Origin: Marchantia polymorpha subsp. ruderalis | Taxonomy: Eukaryota; Streptophyta; Marchantiopsida; Marchantiales; Marchantiaceae | NCBI GenBank assembly: GCA_037833965.1 | Contig: AP031355.1 | Span: 3,869,501-3,933,500, forward strand | DNA: 64,000 bases | Direction of reading: 5' to 3' | Shown: positions 34,871 to 48,400 of the stretch, piece by piece | Layout: each line of letters begins with the position of its first letter | How positions within the stretch are numbered: the first letter of the stretch is position 1 | The notes under the pieces: model-generated | What the model saw: the letters and a program-made list of their open reading frames with translations, nothing else | What the model was told of the DNA's origin: nothing | Database searches by the model: none | Translations under genes and position numbers: made by a program

Positions 34871-37800
34871 CGAAAGTTCTCGGTCACCGAATTCTGCAAG
34901 GCCGGCTCCGGTTCGCCCTCTAGAGCAAGAGGCGTTTCGAGTCACGAACCCTTTCCCTGCACAGAAGAACCGTCCCCACGTTCCGCCCAACAGACTTTAC
35001 AGTTTTCCGAATGAACACAAATTGGAGAAATTCTCCATTGCTGAGGCTGGAAATCGCAAGCAGCATACAATTCTACTCCTCCTCCTCCTCCTTCTCCGTT
35101 CACTTCACTTCAAGTAATGGTCGGAACTCGTCTCTTCACTCCCGGTGCTCGCTGGGTCTTATGTCGTGGTCACTCCGGTTTTCTCCCTCTAGGAAAGAGA
35201 TGATTTCGTCAGGATCAGTCATTCGCTGATGAGATTGATTTTTATCGCCGATCATTATTTTAATTCTTCACTTTGTAGATCTTGACTTTTCTTATTAGGA
35301 GAATCTTTAGATTTGACACATGTGTGCCAATCGAGAGGAGGTCACGAGACCTTCATTTGAGCTCAGCGGCCAGCCAGCCAGGAGACCACGAAGGCGAGCT
35401 CATGATCTTGCGGCACCTGCCCGTCTGGTCATCATCCTCTGTAATCTAGATTCGCTCGTCCGTTAAGTAGAGGCGTTCTTGCAAACACTCTTCCCATTCT
35501 CCCATTTCCCTAATGTCCCCCTCGCATCGTGCTCCATTCCTCTTCCGTTCCTCTAATCATTACCCGACTTCAATGATGAGGATGTACAAGAGGGGACAAC
35601 CACTCAATAAGCATGAAGTTCACCCTTGCAAGGCCTTTTCTCGTCCGATTCAGCTCCTTGGACAGCACCACGGCAGAAGCTGGACGGGTTCATGTGATGC
35701 CTGGCCAGGTAGGCTGCATGGTGGTCTCGCCCAAGCTCTGAAATAGTAGATCTCAGAGGTGCAACCGAACAGCTACATGTATCCATTGAGCTCCCTTGAG
35801 ACACGACTCCCAATCGCATATTGCGTTTCTTCTCGTGATGGGCGGGAGAACCAAGACCTTCATCAATTACCTCCTCCTTTGCCTTCTGTTGAAGCTTGAT
35901 CTGAAGACCTTTTACAATGGCTGGAACATTATGATAAGTGTGATCCATGGCCATTCTTCCTTGTCTGTAGGTGTAGATTCCAGAGGTCCAAGAATGTGAA
36001 GAGTACGACAGGAGCTTCTGCCCGTCATGCGAGTGTACAGAGAAGGAGAGACGCCAAAGTTGACTGCCCACTTTTCTCACTAGCCTGTATCGAAGTTAAC
36101 GTCATGTACACACCTTAGTCACTTCACTTGTCTCATGATCCTTGGGCGTACTGCACCGTAATCTTCTCGTGTGGACTAATTGTGCTTGGACTTGTTCAGG
36201 GTAAAAAGTTCGTTTACGTCACGAACTTGTGAGTCCATACCTAAGGTGGCTTCCGTTTGCTCGATAGTGAAAAGGTACCTGCATTCGCCGATCGTTAGTA
36301 AGTCTCTATGCCGACCGCTTGGTGAACCCGCTCTACCTTTCGCAAAAGGCCAAGTCATCAGACCTGTAGATTGTTGGGCGGATTTTGAAGGATCTGGGTG
36401 GATTCCGACGATACATACAGTTGCGACTATCAGTAACACAGGGCATCTTCAGTTGTCCACCAGCGTGAGAATCAGTGACGAGTCGACCATAATCTCCAAT
36501 AATTCTTTTGTAACAGCCGTGTACACAGCACGTGACTCACCTACTCTTGCGATACAGTTAATTAGTGTAAGTTCTGAAATCTCGTATTCAAAACCCTACA
36601 CTGTAGTTTCGTTTGTGATTCGATAGCTCTAAAGTTGCACGAAGGATGGTGCAGCTTCGGGACATCGACATTCATGTGTTGTACTGGTTTCGGCGAGGCT
36701 ACGATGAACAATGTCAGCAAACTTTCGGCAGACAGACGAGACTTCGCCCGAAAACAATTAAGACACAATCGACGCGAGGGAAGATAGTTATGGGCCTGAA
36801 ACAACTTTGCGTCTTCAAATTATTCAGTGTGAAGCTAGAAAGAACCCTTCGTTCGGAACGACTTTAAAGATAGAACGGCTACACATCACGGGGAATTCCA
36901 ATATGTAGATCCTGGTCTCCGTATTATAAGGAGGAACATGGCCTTTGACAAGACACTTCCCATATTCTTGTCCATCGATAAGGCGACTTCCAAGGCCCAA
37001 GTAATAGATACCATTTATCTTTAGAACATAGTTCTACGTCAGATTCATATGCTACAAACCTGGTAAAACTGCGAATCTGCCTTTCCAAGCGACCGGACAA
37101 CGCTCCAATGAATTGCTGCAAAAATCTTCACCTTGAGTTTCTACTCCGTGAGTCGTTTGTTCAAAAATCTCGACGAAAATCTCCATAAATAAATTCTCTC
37201 GCACCCTTCCAAATGGAAGAAGAGATCCAGAAAAGTGGTTTTGTCATCGGCCAGAACTTCACGAATTTGTAAACATAATGCAGTCAACATTCAGAAATTC
37301 TCCATACGCACCAGTATGTGCATAGGAAGCCAAACTTCATCCTTACGCAATCTCCTTCAACTATTAATTTGATCATCTGGCGGCATGGCTCAGGAACTAT
37401 GATAAAGAGACTGCCGAGTATATGTTATACACGGCTTAGTCTTACTTTACGTTGATCCTCCCTATATTTCATCTGGATCCGTTACTCCTGGGATCAATAA
37501 TTTTCAATATGTGACAAAAAATGCTAATGTGCATAATTTGAGGGTTCGGATGGCATTCATTCCGCTTTTCGCTACCGTGATTGCACTTAAGGTATTTCTT
37601 TATGGTCAATATCTTAAGAGAATCAACTCGATGACTACATAGCCTTCCTTGTTCCGATCTTAAAAGTCAGCATTTATGCTTAAGTCTCTTTTAAAGATGT
37701 CCTTTCATGACGATAGCCAGCATTTTAAGACTTGAGCTCACTTATCCGGAACCTCGAAACATGATCTAAACCAGCAGCCGGAACGTGAACAGAAGAAAAA

Positions 37801-38018
37801 CACCGAACATGTGATAATGAACATTGAGCCCCAGCTCACTGACATCGAACGGATCCTCGACTGACAGACGGATTCTCAACCTCAATTATAGACCTGGTAA
37901 AAACAGTTGAACGTGCATGGAAATAGCAGTAGTTGTATTGAACATACCTCGAGCCTAGAGTGACACAGGCGAACTTATAGCAAACTAGTTGGAAGCAATG
38001 GGTCCTCCACTCATTTCT
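34871..38018. other. intergenic region, no gene supported
   Basis: Frames of up to 158 codons occur on both strands (for example 35604-36080 minus and 36180-36626 plus), with no recognisable domain or convincing splice structure. A CTC-rich stretch lies near 35070-35100. Confidence 0.35.
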
Positions 38019-39221
38019 TCAAGATAGCTTGGAGTGCAGCGTTGATGGGGGATGACCCAGCCTGCGCATGAATGCCACAGGCGACATGTTAGCTTTGAAT
38101 GAACTAAAAGCGACTCCCTTTCCATTCAAGGCACTCATGCAATCTTCAAACACAGCAAGTCGTACCTTAACTCCAATAACAGTGGCAGTCCTCAATCCAA
38201 GAGTTTTTCCGAGACGCAGAGATCCCATTCCATCACCTCCAATGATGGAAACCATGGGAATACCCCTGCTCATGCAAAGCTCTCCGATATGACTAACTAG
38301 AATCTTGGGCTGCACATCCATCGCTACTATAATGGCCTGTATGTATATGAAACATCAAACCTCCCCTTCGTAAACCAGTCACCAAAATTGGATAACGATG
38401 TGTGAGCTTAATCAAAGCAAACCAACATGTTAAAGCTTGAATTGCCAGTATCAACAATTGAAAGCTTGACAGCAAACGCATTAAATACTATAGAAAGCAG
38501 ATTTTCACTTTCAGAGCTCACATGAGACTGACCTACCTGCAACTTTATTGGTTTGCCTCTCGGTGACCCTGCAGGAGCTTCTTCACAAGACGCCATGGAT
38601 GTGGCAAGCTTCTGAGATAAACTAATCCCCTTCTTTTCTTGTTTTGGTATCCTTTCCAGCGTCCGAGTAACATTATTGATACCAGTGCAGAAATGAGCCT
38701 AAAAAAGATAGCCATAAATCCCACCGTAGCATCTCAGCAAAGACGTGGTGTGTCAACTGAGATTACCGTGCAATCAGAGGCAGAAAAGCAGAGGCAAAGC
38801 CTTCACGACTTAGGGATCGCAAATCGACATTACATGACACCCAAGTAAGGTGACACCAGTACAATCAAATCAGAGATTGTGATGTATCAACACGTGAGGC
38901 AGAATAACAGTTCTGTTCATCTCCAGCCAGGATCTGCTCTGCAACTCAATGAGCATGCTCGTATCCACGTCAACTCGGGCGGTGTGCAAGTCTAGAAGAT
39001 GTCAGGATGGCTAAGGGTCTGAAAGATTGCCGACACAATTAAAAACAAACACGACGCCTTTACTCACCAAAGTGGCTGCATTCCATGTCAAACTTGCAAC
39101 AGCTTCGGCTCACCTTCAAAGAACCCCTACCATGCTGATCTCTGGACCGTTCTGTGCTGTCTTCCGACTTCAAAATCACTCCACTGTCCTTCAAGGCTCT
39201 GGGCAAAGAGCAAGCGAACAT
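38019..39221 (-). CDS. RNase P/MRP subunit p38/POP3-like protein (L7Ae fold), four exons
   Basis: Proposed exons in transcript order: 39221-39068, 38991-38909, 38698-38537, 38336-38019, giving 238 residues with phases that close. The L7Ae-type signature is split over exons 3 and 4: CTGINNVTRTLER, then KPIKLQ joined to AIIVAMDVQPKILVSHI, followed by MGSLRLGKTLGLRTATVIGVK. This matches plant proteins related to human RPP38 and yeast POP3, which bind kink-turn RNA in RNase P/MRP. A linker of about 35 residues interrupts the domain, as in plant relatives. The ATG at 39221 follows an in-frame stop. Exon 2 could instead end at 38894, since its listed donor (gttatt) is weak, and exon 4 could end at a donor at 38165 with a further unseen exon. 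Domain identity is firm; exons 1-2 are less so. Confidence 0.6.
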
Positions 39222-39890
39222 ACGCTCACATCACGATCGCGAATTGCGGCAAATCAAATTCGAACCAAAGCTCGATCCATCTTCCGACTCATAGCGAGCA
39301 CTAGGCAAGTCTCACGACAGCACAAAACACAAAGAAGATTCTCAGCCGACAAATGCAGCGCGATGAAGGCATACCGAGAGAGAGATTCGAGAAATGAATC
39401 GAGTGGCTTCCCAGAAATAGGGCGCTGGAACTCGCTCTCCATTTTCCGAGTGGAATTCTTCGCTGCCACTAAATCGAAACCAGCGGTCCCCCGCGACTAA
39501 CCACTTTCAATTCTGAGAAGAACCGAAGCAACAACAGCAGCAGCGCTGCCCACTTCTGCCTCTTAACGACACAATTCTACTCAACATTTCGCGCACATTT
39601 CTGTCGCCGGTGGACAAATGCACGACGAATTTGTAAACTGGAGGCTAAAACCCCGGCCATCGACAAATCTTACGCAGTTCCATCGACCACACGATCTCCG
39701 CCGAAGCGCAGTTCCATGATCACTGCGTAGGTACCACGTTGCTTCTGATTATTCTACATTTGGCCGCAGGCACGAGTTTAGAGGCAGATGGGAGCAAGTG
39801 AAGTCAGAAATGTGACTACAGGTCGCCCTAACCATTTTCTCCAATACAACAGAGAAACCTATTTGTGGCAGATGAGCAAATCAGTGCCTT
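39222..39890. other. upstream region of the p38-like gene
   Basis: Moderate GC content with short CAG-rich runs near 39535. It probably contains the promoter and leader of the minus-strand p38-like gene. No other gene is visible. Confidence 0.4.
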
Positions 39891-39896
39891 TCCACA

Positions 39897-39978
39897 ACAT
39901 CTATCAGATTTGTTAAAGTAAATTAATTAGTCATGAACATCTATCAGAATTGTTAATGTAAATCAATCAATCATGAAG
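39897..39978. repeat. two tandem copies of a ~41-bp unit
   Basis: Both copies run from ACATCTATCAGA through TTGTTAA-GTAAAT to TCATGAA, with about six differences. Confidence 0.6.
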
Positions 39979-40133
39979 CTTGTTTAAGTCTACATCTAGC
40001 ATACAATTCACCTTAATCAACGTCCAGCATACAAGTTTGCATAAAGGTGGTACTATAGCCATTTATTATGTACTCTAGGGTACTTTTCCCTTACCTTATA
40101 TTTATTGAAAACACTGACAACATTCTACTCTGT

Positions 40134-40237
40134 ATTGGAATGAACATGGTCAGAACCTGGTCATGTTTCCGATAAGCGACTACATACATTGTATATGCAT
40201 GTATATTTTCTATAAACATGACCAGGTACATTCCAAT
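40134..40237. repeat. 104-bp imperfect foldback
   Basis: Two nested pairs of arms: ATTGGAATG (40134-40142) with CATTCCAAT (40229-40237), and CCTGGTCATGTTT (40156-40168) with its exact reverse complement (40214-40226). It could be a small foldback element or RNA hairpin. Confidence 0.55.
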
Positions 40238-42260
40238 GTGTATAACATCTCGATCGCATTGTACTTTTGGTGGTAGTTTTTAAATCATATGTTTTATGAA
40301 ATCTTCATCAGACACCCTGCACTTCATCACATAATTTGTTCAATTTTGCTAGCTACCAAAACTTGGATGTAAAGTGAATGCATGTGCTCCGAAAATTGAA
40401 CCAGATGCACTAATGTAATTGTAACAATGAACTTATATATACAGATATAATTCCAATTCTTTTGATATTTGAATATAGATGGTTGACATTTAAATATGTT
40501 TACAGTTCAATATAAAAAATAAATTCAAGAATATATTAACGAATATATTCTTAATATTTATTTTTTCTAGATTTGATTGAATCAACTCTTTTTTCCAGAT
40601 TGATCTGTCTCAAGAAATAGTTAGATATTTCGATTTACATCCTATCAGATTTCAATATTAGTTTTTCACACCCATAAACTAGATGTATCGTCGATTATTG
40701 ATATTTCATTAATTTTTTAGACTCCATGACCGAAGAAATCCAATTAAGTTAAGGTATAATCATACAAAAAAATTGGAGTATGTGACTTTAAGCAGTTAAA
40801 TATATTTGTTGATGTGTGTCAAATTCTTCATCTTTAGACCATTGGAAACTAGCTGTTGATTTTCCTGTTTAGTTCCTATGGATTATTGGAATTTTCCCAT
40901 CATTTTTCATTATGTTCTTGGAACTTCAATAACATTTGCATTGCCGTTATTTCATTCTGATGATTTTTATACATTGTAGCCATAAAATGGATCTAAAATA
41001 TCATCTGTTTGATATACTTTTGTAGTATTTTCGTAATCAAATATCTATACAAACAATGTCATTTCAAATATAATGTTCACATCTAATGTCAAAAAAAATT
41101 TTATTTATCATAAAGTATAAAAATAAAACTCTTTTTTAACAATTGGATATTTCTGATTTTGATGAACATAATATCAATCTTATACATTTGTTTCATATCT
41201 CCATTTAAGCTCAACATAAAAATAAAAATTGAAATAAAATTCCAATAAGTAGTGATATATACCATTTTTGAAACGAGTATCTAAGAACATTGAGATGTAT
41301 ACGTTGTAAATACTTTATATATTATATTTTTCTCAATGAATAGCTCTAAAAAGTACTGAAGAGACAAAATGTTAATATTAAAAATATGAGGATTGAATAA
41401 AAGTACTAAGATCAATCTCTATTATAATTTTTTTTGATTTAATCTTTATTCATTTAAAATTATTATAGCCATATAAAATATTAATATGAAACAATATAAA
41501 GGTAAAAAGCAATTTATTGTTACATACATGTATATTTGATAAATCTTATATGTGAAAAGTATAACAGAATAATTTTCTACGCCTAACAAATGAGTCAAAG
41601 AAAAAGACTGAAAATAAATGAATTCAAGATATTTAAATTTTAGTGCAAATATCATCTCTTTTAATGAAATTTGAAAAATGTGATTTTTGCCTTGTAATTG
41701 ACTTAAATTTTAAATTTTTGGCAAAATTTGTGAAATTGTGAGAAATTTTTTAATTTTTAAAATATTTTTGAATTTTTAAATCCGAATCATAAAAAATTTA
41801 TATGAAAATCATGTGATACAACATATGACTTCAGAATCAAATGATTAAGATGTAACATGGTTTGTATTAGAAAAATTCTTAAATTTTTCATGTGAGATAT
41901 GTTTACTAACGAATTACGCTAACGTTCCTGAGATGTTTACAATACAACAATGAGACTTTGTTATACCTTGATTTCTACATTGTGTTCAGGAAGGTAGAAT
42001 AGTGAATTTTTCAGTTAAGTCTGATCTATGCTTGATCATGGTATAATTTGAGAGAATCATAATCTTCTCCATTTCTGTAACAGGATAGACAAATGCAACA
42101 AAATTTAATAATACAAGTGATGACAAATAGGGAGTTTCCTGCACGTGTCATGATATTTGATATCAGAGAGCTTTCATGGATTCCTATTTCATCTACGAAA
42201 TTCCAAAAAAAAGTTAAATAAAGAATAAAGAAAGCTATTGATTTTAATGTTGAAGCAACT

Positions 42261-45200
42261 CTCATGATTCAGATGAGGCAAGTTTCCTCGTGGCTACATG
42301 AAGTGCATGGGAGTGTATCAATTATCGATATCTCAGAACCGATGAAAGGGACATCTGTCCCAGCCAAGTGGGTAAAATAAAATATATCGTGGAAAAGATC
42401 CCAGAAGAACTTTTCACCTGCACCTTTTTGTTCATTTCGATGTCCAATGCATGCAGACACTCGAGAGAGGTGCGTAGACCGAGCAGGCTTGAAACTGACA
42501 GCAACAAACAATATATTCAGGTCTGAGTCTCTTAGGGCGTAACTCTTATTCATACGTGCAGCCGTGTGCCTTGTTATCAACATCGAAGCCAACGTAGCTT
42601 TTATTTGTACAAGGGTCGGTCAACAGCCCTTATCATATTCCGAGGATATGATTCCACATTCCACGCCACTGACGAAGACGAATGGATATTCAATCGATGA
42701 CGGAGCAGCTACGTGTGTCATGCAGATTGTAATCTAGCATAACTATGTTTGCATAGGTAATATCTGAAGGTCTGCTTTGTCTTGAGAGACATGAGCTCAA
42801 GGTCTATCTTCCGATTCGTTAACTTCAGTGTCCCCTTATACGAGGTCCTGGATCTTTCTTAATGTTATGTTGGTGGTAGGGTATGAAGGTTGTGAAAGTA
42901 TGATGTGAGCTGCGACAAACCAGAGTTCCTACACTTCGCAGCTTGGAACAGTTCCACAACTCTATACCTTCTTCTCCACAACTGATGCAGTGGAAGGAAC
43001 GTGACTAACTTCGAACCAGCTGGCCATGATTTGAGCAGACCCTGGTTATACGCATATATTCAAGTGTTCACCGCAGTCATGATGCAGTCACCCCCGTTAG
43101 CAATATGCTCTTCACCATCAGACTTTTTGCAGCAGGGCTCTAGAGTTGTAGAAATTCTGATTCAAGTGACCTCTAGACTCAAGACTTCCCCATTCAGAAT
43201 ATTAGCAACAACTCTTCTCGGCGCCGAGAAGTCATTTTCCAGTAGAAGCTGCAGTAGGGGGCTGAAGAAGATATATAGCCCTCGCCCCATGCTCGAAATG
43301 CAACTGGTGGTTAATACGAAACTATCCGTCGCGCTTGCGTGTGTGCACCCAAGAAAAGAAAAGAATTGAGAACACAAGGAAAGTCCGATCAGTGCAGGAG
43401 AGACATGCGGACTCCACACAATGATGGGTTCAGTGTTGTAGAGTAGCATTACGTCGACCCCATTGAGAATTGACACAGGCATGTAATGATGCTGTGATCA
43501 CCCGCTGAGATAGTCCATGGCCACTGGGCCCCGCTGGGTGCGGTCGCCGTTTCACTGACAGGAACAGACCATGTCCCCGCTCCGTGCCCGAATCTGAATA
43601 TCTCTTGTCGAAATCCGGTCGCGTCAGGCATATCCCTTCGTCCAATACCGAAAACATGAGAATTCATTCGACCCCATACGTGGCCCAGGACCTTCTTCTA
43701 TGCAGCATGTCCAGCCTCGGGACGAGACGGATCCATTGGCCGACGACGTGGTGAGGTCACGCTCGGGCATACTGAACTAAAAGGGAGGGAAGCCTCTTAA
43801 GACCGGACCTTGGCAAAGCAGAGCCGAGGCAGAGCAGATGAGGCTGGTGAGGTGTTGCGCTTTGTGGCGGCCGGAAGACCAAACCTGGTGGGCCTAATTA
43901 TGAGGATGAACTGAACTCGAGACTCGTCGTTCCAGTCTCACTCACAGCAACTACTAAGATCCGGAACCGCGATAGGGGAGACATTGGACCCGATGCCGTC
44001 CCCTTTCGTGCTGGCTGCAACTGGAGGCTTCTGTCTGAGTGAGAAAGTCGCATCGAGCATCCTCGTTCGGCATTGAATCTTATCAATGCCGGACAGCTTA
44101 GCACTCCAAAACATCACCAGGTTGAGGGATGGCCGGGTTGTAGTTCCATCTCCATCTCCCGAGCTGGAGGTAGCTTGTCAGAATTGCGTGAACGTGCAAC
44201 CACAGATAGCTCAGTGTCCGAGATGAAGTGGTAGTGGGAGTAAGAATAGAGCTCACTGACAACAAAGCTTCAGCTGGTAGCGAAGGCAGCATAGGGTGGA
44301 GCTCGAACCTCCAATCCAATTTCTGAAAGCAATCGACAGGTGGCGTGCCATGCCCCAAGATGTTGGGGTAGCTCGCCTGCGCAGCCAATGCCTGCCCTGT
44401 CTGCCATAGCTTCAACCCCTAGACCTCGACGTTCTGTCCGGCTGAGTCTGAATTCGACTCCTCCAAACGCTTTGTCCAAACGCGAGAGGCCGCAAGCAAA
44501 GCGGGCGGAGCTTGCATTCCCACCCCATCGCTGCCACGAGTCCCGGGGCTCGTACAAATCGGAGTCCCGAGCGTGGCGACGCCAGTCTAGCGCAAGTCGG
44601 GCTCGCCGCTGCCAAGCGTCCTCTCGTCTGGGCCGACAGTGGTCTCGCGCGGACGTGGAAAGCCTACCAGGGCCTGCAGTCGATAGGTCGCCGTGTGGCT
44701 CCACCTCCACGATCCATTGGGTGCGAACTCGACATGCGATGGCCAGCTCCGTGATCAGCCTCTCCTTTGCCTGCGATGCGACGCAGAGTCGCTGCCTGCG
44801 GGAGGAATGAGTGAATGATTGAACGAACGAACGAATGAATGAATGTCGACGTGAGGGGATCGCAGCACTCTCACGGTTTCGCGAGTCGCATATCCTCGAT
44901 CCTTGATCCTTGCGTCCGTGCAGCGAGACGAAGGCATGACGTTGACCTTGAATCAGGCGTGGGGAACAAAAGCGACACTCACTGTGCCCCGGAGTTTTTT
45001 ATTGTCGTGTAATTTTCTATCGACCGTCCAATTCTCCACGTGAAAAAGTAAACCGAGGCGGCGATTAGGCTGGCTTGGTCCCCCGCATCGACGAGGCCAC
45101 ACGGACTGAAGAAGCCGCCAACTGCTACCTCACAGATGCTGAAGACTAATGGAAATTATGCATCTGCGCAATGCAGTCAGTAATGGGGATCGTCAAACCT

Positions 45201-45491
45201 CTGCACGGGTTGCAGCCTGCCCGCCACCAGCCTGCCTGCCCGAGTCGTCTCGGAAGACAGCGCTGGAGAGGATGAAAGGCTGAGGCAGTGGGTCAGAGCT
45301 CAGAGCTCCGAGGTTCAGAGGTTTGAGTAGCGTGCACTCAAATGTTGCAAGAGAGGACAAGAGAGGATTGAAACTGGTCAGAGCTGGGAGCGGCAAGAGA
45401 GTGGCAAGAAGAGAGTGAGAGAGCTGACTGCCAACTTTCAGTCAGTCTGTTGGGTTCGATTGTTTATTTGAGCTTGCTGGTGAGCTGTTGG
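42261..45491. other. intergenic region upstream of NAGS
   Basis: No gene supported. The GC-rich block at 44.27-44.81 kb has frames of about 150 codons open on both strands, which suggests composition and not coding. Tandem GAAC/GAAT units lie at 44818-44843. The last few hundred bases are purine-rich and likely form the NAGS promoter and leader. Confidence 0.4.
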
Positions 45492-48400
45492 ATGGGCTGC
45501 GTCGAGATGATCTCGCACCAGCTCAAGATATTCGACACATCTTCCGACCCGTATTTCGAAAAGAGTCGGTCATGTCGTGAGATCGCATCATCCTGCGAGA
45601 GGTGCTGCTGCACGGCGGTGCGCAGTTCCACTGGCCCTTCTTTCTCTCCGTCTCGGCTTTCTCGCTCGCTGCCCTGCACAAACGCGCTTCTACGAAATGG
45701 TATTCGACTTCCGGCTCATCGAAATTTCGGCGAGTGCCAGCCCCTTTCGTCCTGTTCCTCGGTGCGCAGCTCGTCGAATCATGGACAGGGCGGAAGAAAA
45801 TCTCTCACCGGCGGAAAGAACCGGGACCACATTGTCATGTATGCCGGATTCGGAGAGTTTTTGAAGCAGGCTTCGTTCGTGCATTGGTTCCGCGAGGCCT
45901 GGCCTTACATTCAAGGTCACCGGTCTAGTGTCTTCGTCATTGTTCTTCCGGGCGATGTCATCGCAGATGGCGCTAAGCTCGACGGCGTCCTTCAGGTCTC
46001 CTCCATCTTGCTCTCGGTGAATGCTAGGAGGTCTGTTTTTCTTGCTGCTAGGAAGCCCGGAGAGAAGGGATCTTCGTTCAAAATGGTTGAGCTTCTTGAG
46101 GTCATTCTGACATGAATTCTTGCGCGTGGTCGTTCTGACAACTTGCGTTTCCATCTCCAATCCATCTCTCAACTGCGTGACAACTTCTGCGGAAGCAGGA
46201 GTTTTCAGACGGGAGCGACACCCAAGTTTCGGTGCCCAAGTGGAATGAGTACCTTCGCTCGCTCATGGATCTCACTGATAGAAACTGAACTGCACGCCAG
46301 TCCCACACTATTGAGAAACTACTGTTTATCTGAAACTCAGTCAAAAGCATCGTTGTCAAACGCAGGACGTATTGCTGCTGCATGGTCTAGGGGTCAAAAT
46401 AGTGGTCATTCCTGGAACTCAACCTCAAATCGACGAGCTTCTGATCGAGCGAGGTAAGCAATCACAAGTGCTGAAAAGATGGCAGTTTCGCACAACTCCA
46501 GAGTGCTTCCTTGTGACATACTGTACATTACTGACATAGCACACGGTGGCTTGTTCAGGACTTAGAATTTTCGTTCTTTCTGAATCTCTTTGTGCTCGTG
46601 TCGATCGCTAGTGCAGTCACTGCAGGCCAAGCCAATGTTGTGTACTGTGTGATACATGCTCTGGCCCTGTTAGTAATCACCACGGATCTGTCATCTGTGA
46701 CTCGTCGGGTGAATGATCGATACAGGGCATGAACCAGAGTATGAAGGAGCGTACCGAATCACGGGTAAGGAAGCGTTGGCAGCCGCCATGGAGGCAGCAG
46801 GCAGGATTCGAGTTACTTTGGAGGCCAAACTCTCCAGAGGCACTTCCTCTCCCGATCTTCGGAGGTCTGCAGAAAACGATCGTTGGAGTGAGGTTGCCGT
46901 AGCCAGTGGGAACTATTTGGCCGCAAAGGTAGAGCTTTTAACTTCCTCCAGAGAAAGTTGGATGTCATGCAGGGATGCGTTTGTGTGACGAGAAGTTACG
47001 TGTGCCTCATCTCGCTCTGAGAACTCTGATTGTCAGGATCTGGCGCAGGTTCTACCAAGCTCGGCTATTTTGTCACGTGCACTGAGATAGTAGTGGTGTA
47101 ATCTCTGATCTAATGCAGAGGAGGGGAGTGGTGAATGGAGTGGATTTCGGCGCAACAGGGGAGGTCAAACGAATCGACACTAAGCGGATAAGAGAGGATC
47201 TAGACGAACACTCCATCGTTCTGCTTAGTAACCTGGGCTACTCATCCACCGGGGAGGTCTTGAACTGCAAGCAAGTTTCTTGAGCCCATCGCGAATGTCT
47301 TTGCAATTCTTATTACTGTCTTGCTTTCAAGCTGATTCAAGATCCGTTGATAGTTTGGAAGCTTCTGTACTATCTGCAGGGAGAAACTTACAGGCTTGAG
47401 TAGAGAGGTTTTCATCCAAGACGCCCTCACTCTTACCAGACAATCACTTTTTCCTTCGCTTGAGGTTGATGGGTCCGATATATGTAATGGTTCTTCGTGT
47501 TGATCTGTATTACTCCATGATCCACCGCCATGCCAGTCTGGTCTGTTTGTGGACTTGAGCTTATGAAAGGCATTTACTAACAAGTGCGATTACTCTCTGA
47601 TGCAGTACATACGAGGTGGCAACTGCTTGTGCCATAGCTCTACAAGCGGATAAATTGTTATGCTTACTTGATGGACCTGTACTTGACGAGAATGGTCGGC
47701 CCTTCCGTTTCATGACACTTCGAGAGGCCGATAAACTCATTCGTGAGCGTGCAAGCCAGAGTATTGCTGCTGCTGACTATGTCAAAGCTGTTGCCGGCCC
47801 GGCGTATGTTAGAAGCCTTGGCCTATCTGTCAGCCATGGCAATGGAAGCACCTCGAATGGAGCTGTGAATGGAGCCAGAAACGGATCCTATGGTTCGAAT
47901 GGACGGGTTATGAATATAGCAAGCAACGGTTCTTGTGGGTCAAAAGGGCAGTCGAGGAACACAAATGGGCATGCTAGACATGAAATCGATGGATATGCGA
48001 AAAGTACCAGCACCATGGCACCTGCAACAGTTCCGCAGGAAAAATCTGGCAAAGGATTTGCAATCGGAGGGCTGGAAAGGTTCAGTAGAACAAATGGCTA
48101 CTTATCGGAATTGACGGCTGCTGTATATGTCTGCCGGGTAAGAATCCCGCTCAGAACCTTGATCCGAGAGAGAACTCGCGTAGTGCTTTATCGATGCTAG
48201 ACTGGTTGGTTTGTGTCGTTGGCGGTGCAAGAAATGTGCAACTGACTTCTGGTGAACTAAGACTCTGAACTCCATTTCGCTCAGAATGGTGTCGGAAGGG
48301 TACATCTGCTCGACAGCAACATTCAAGGAGCACTCCTTTTAGAGCTCTACAGTCGTGATGGCATCGGTAACATGGTATCAAGGTACCATGTTCGAATCTT

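Larger units (their letters stand above)
39891..42260. other. AT-rich island, no gene recognised
   Basis: Strongly AT-rich with long A/T runs. It contains a tandem repeat of about 41 bp near 39897-39978 and an imperfect foldback at 40134-40237. Frames are short and match nothing I recognise. Confidence 0.5.

Noticed and set aside
44292-44310. B-box-like motif (GGTTCGAGCTCC) on the minus strand
   Set aside because: It can form a T-arm-like stem, but no matching anticodon arm, D-arm or acceptor stem was found.
44270-44810. Overlapping ~150-codon frames on both strands
   Set aside because: Both strands are open in a GC-rich block and neither product has a recognisable domain or splice context.
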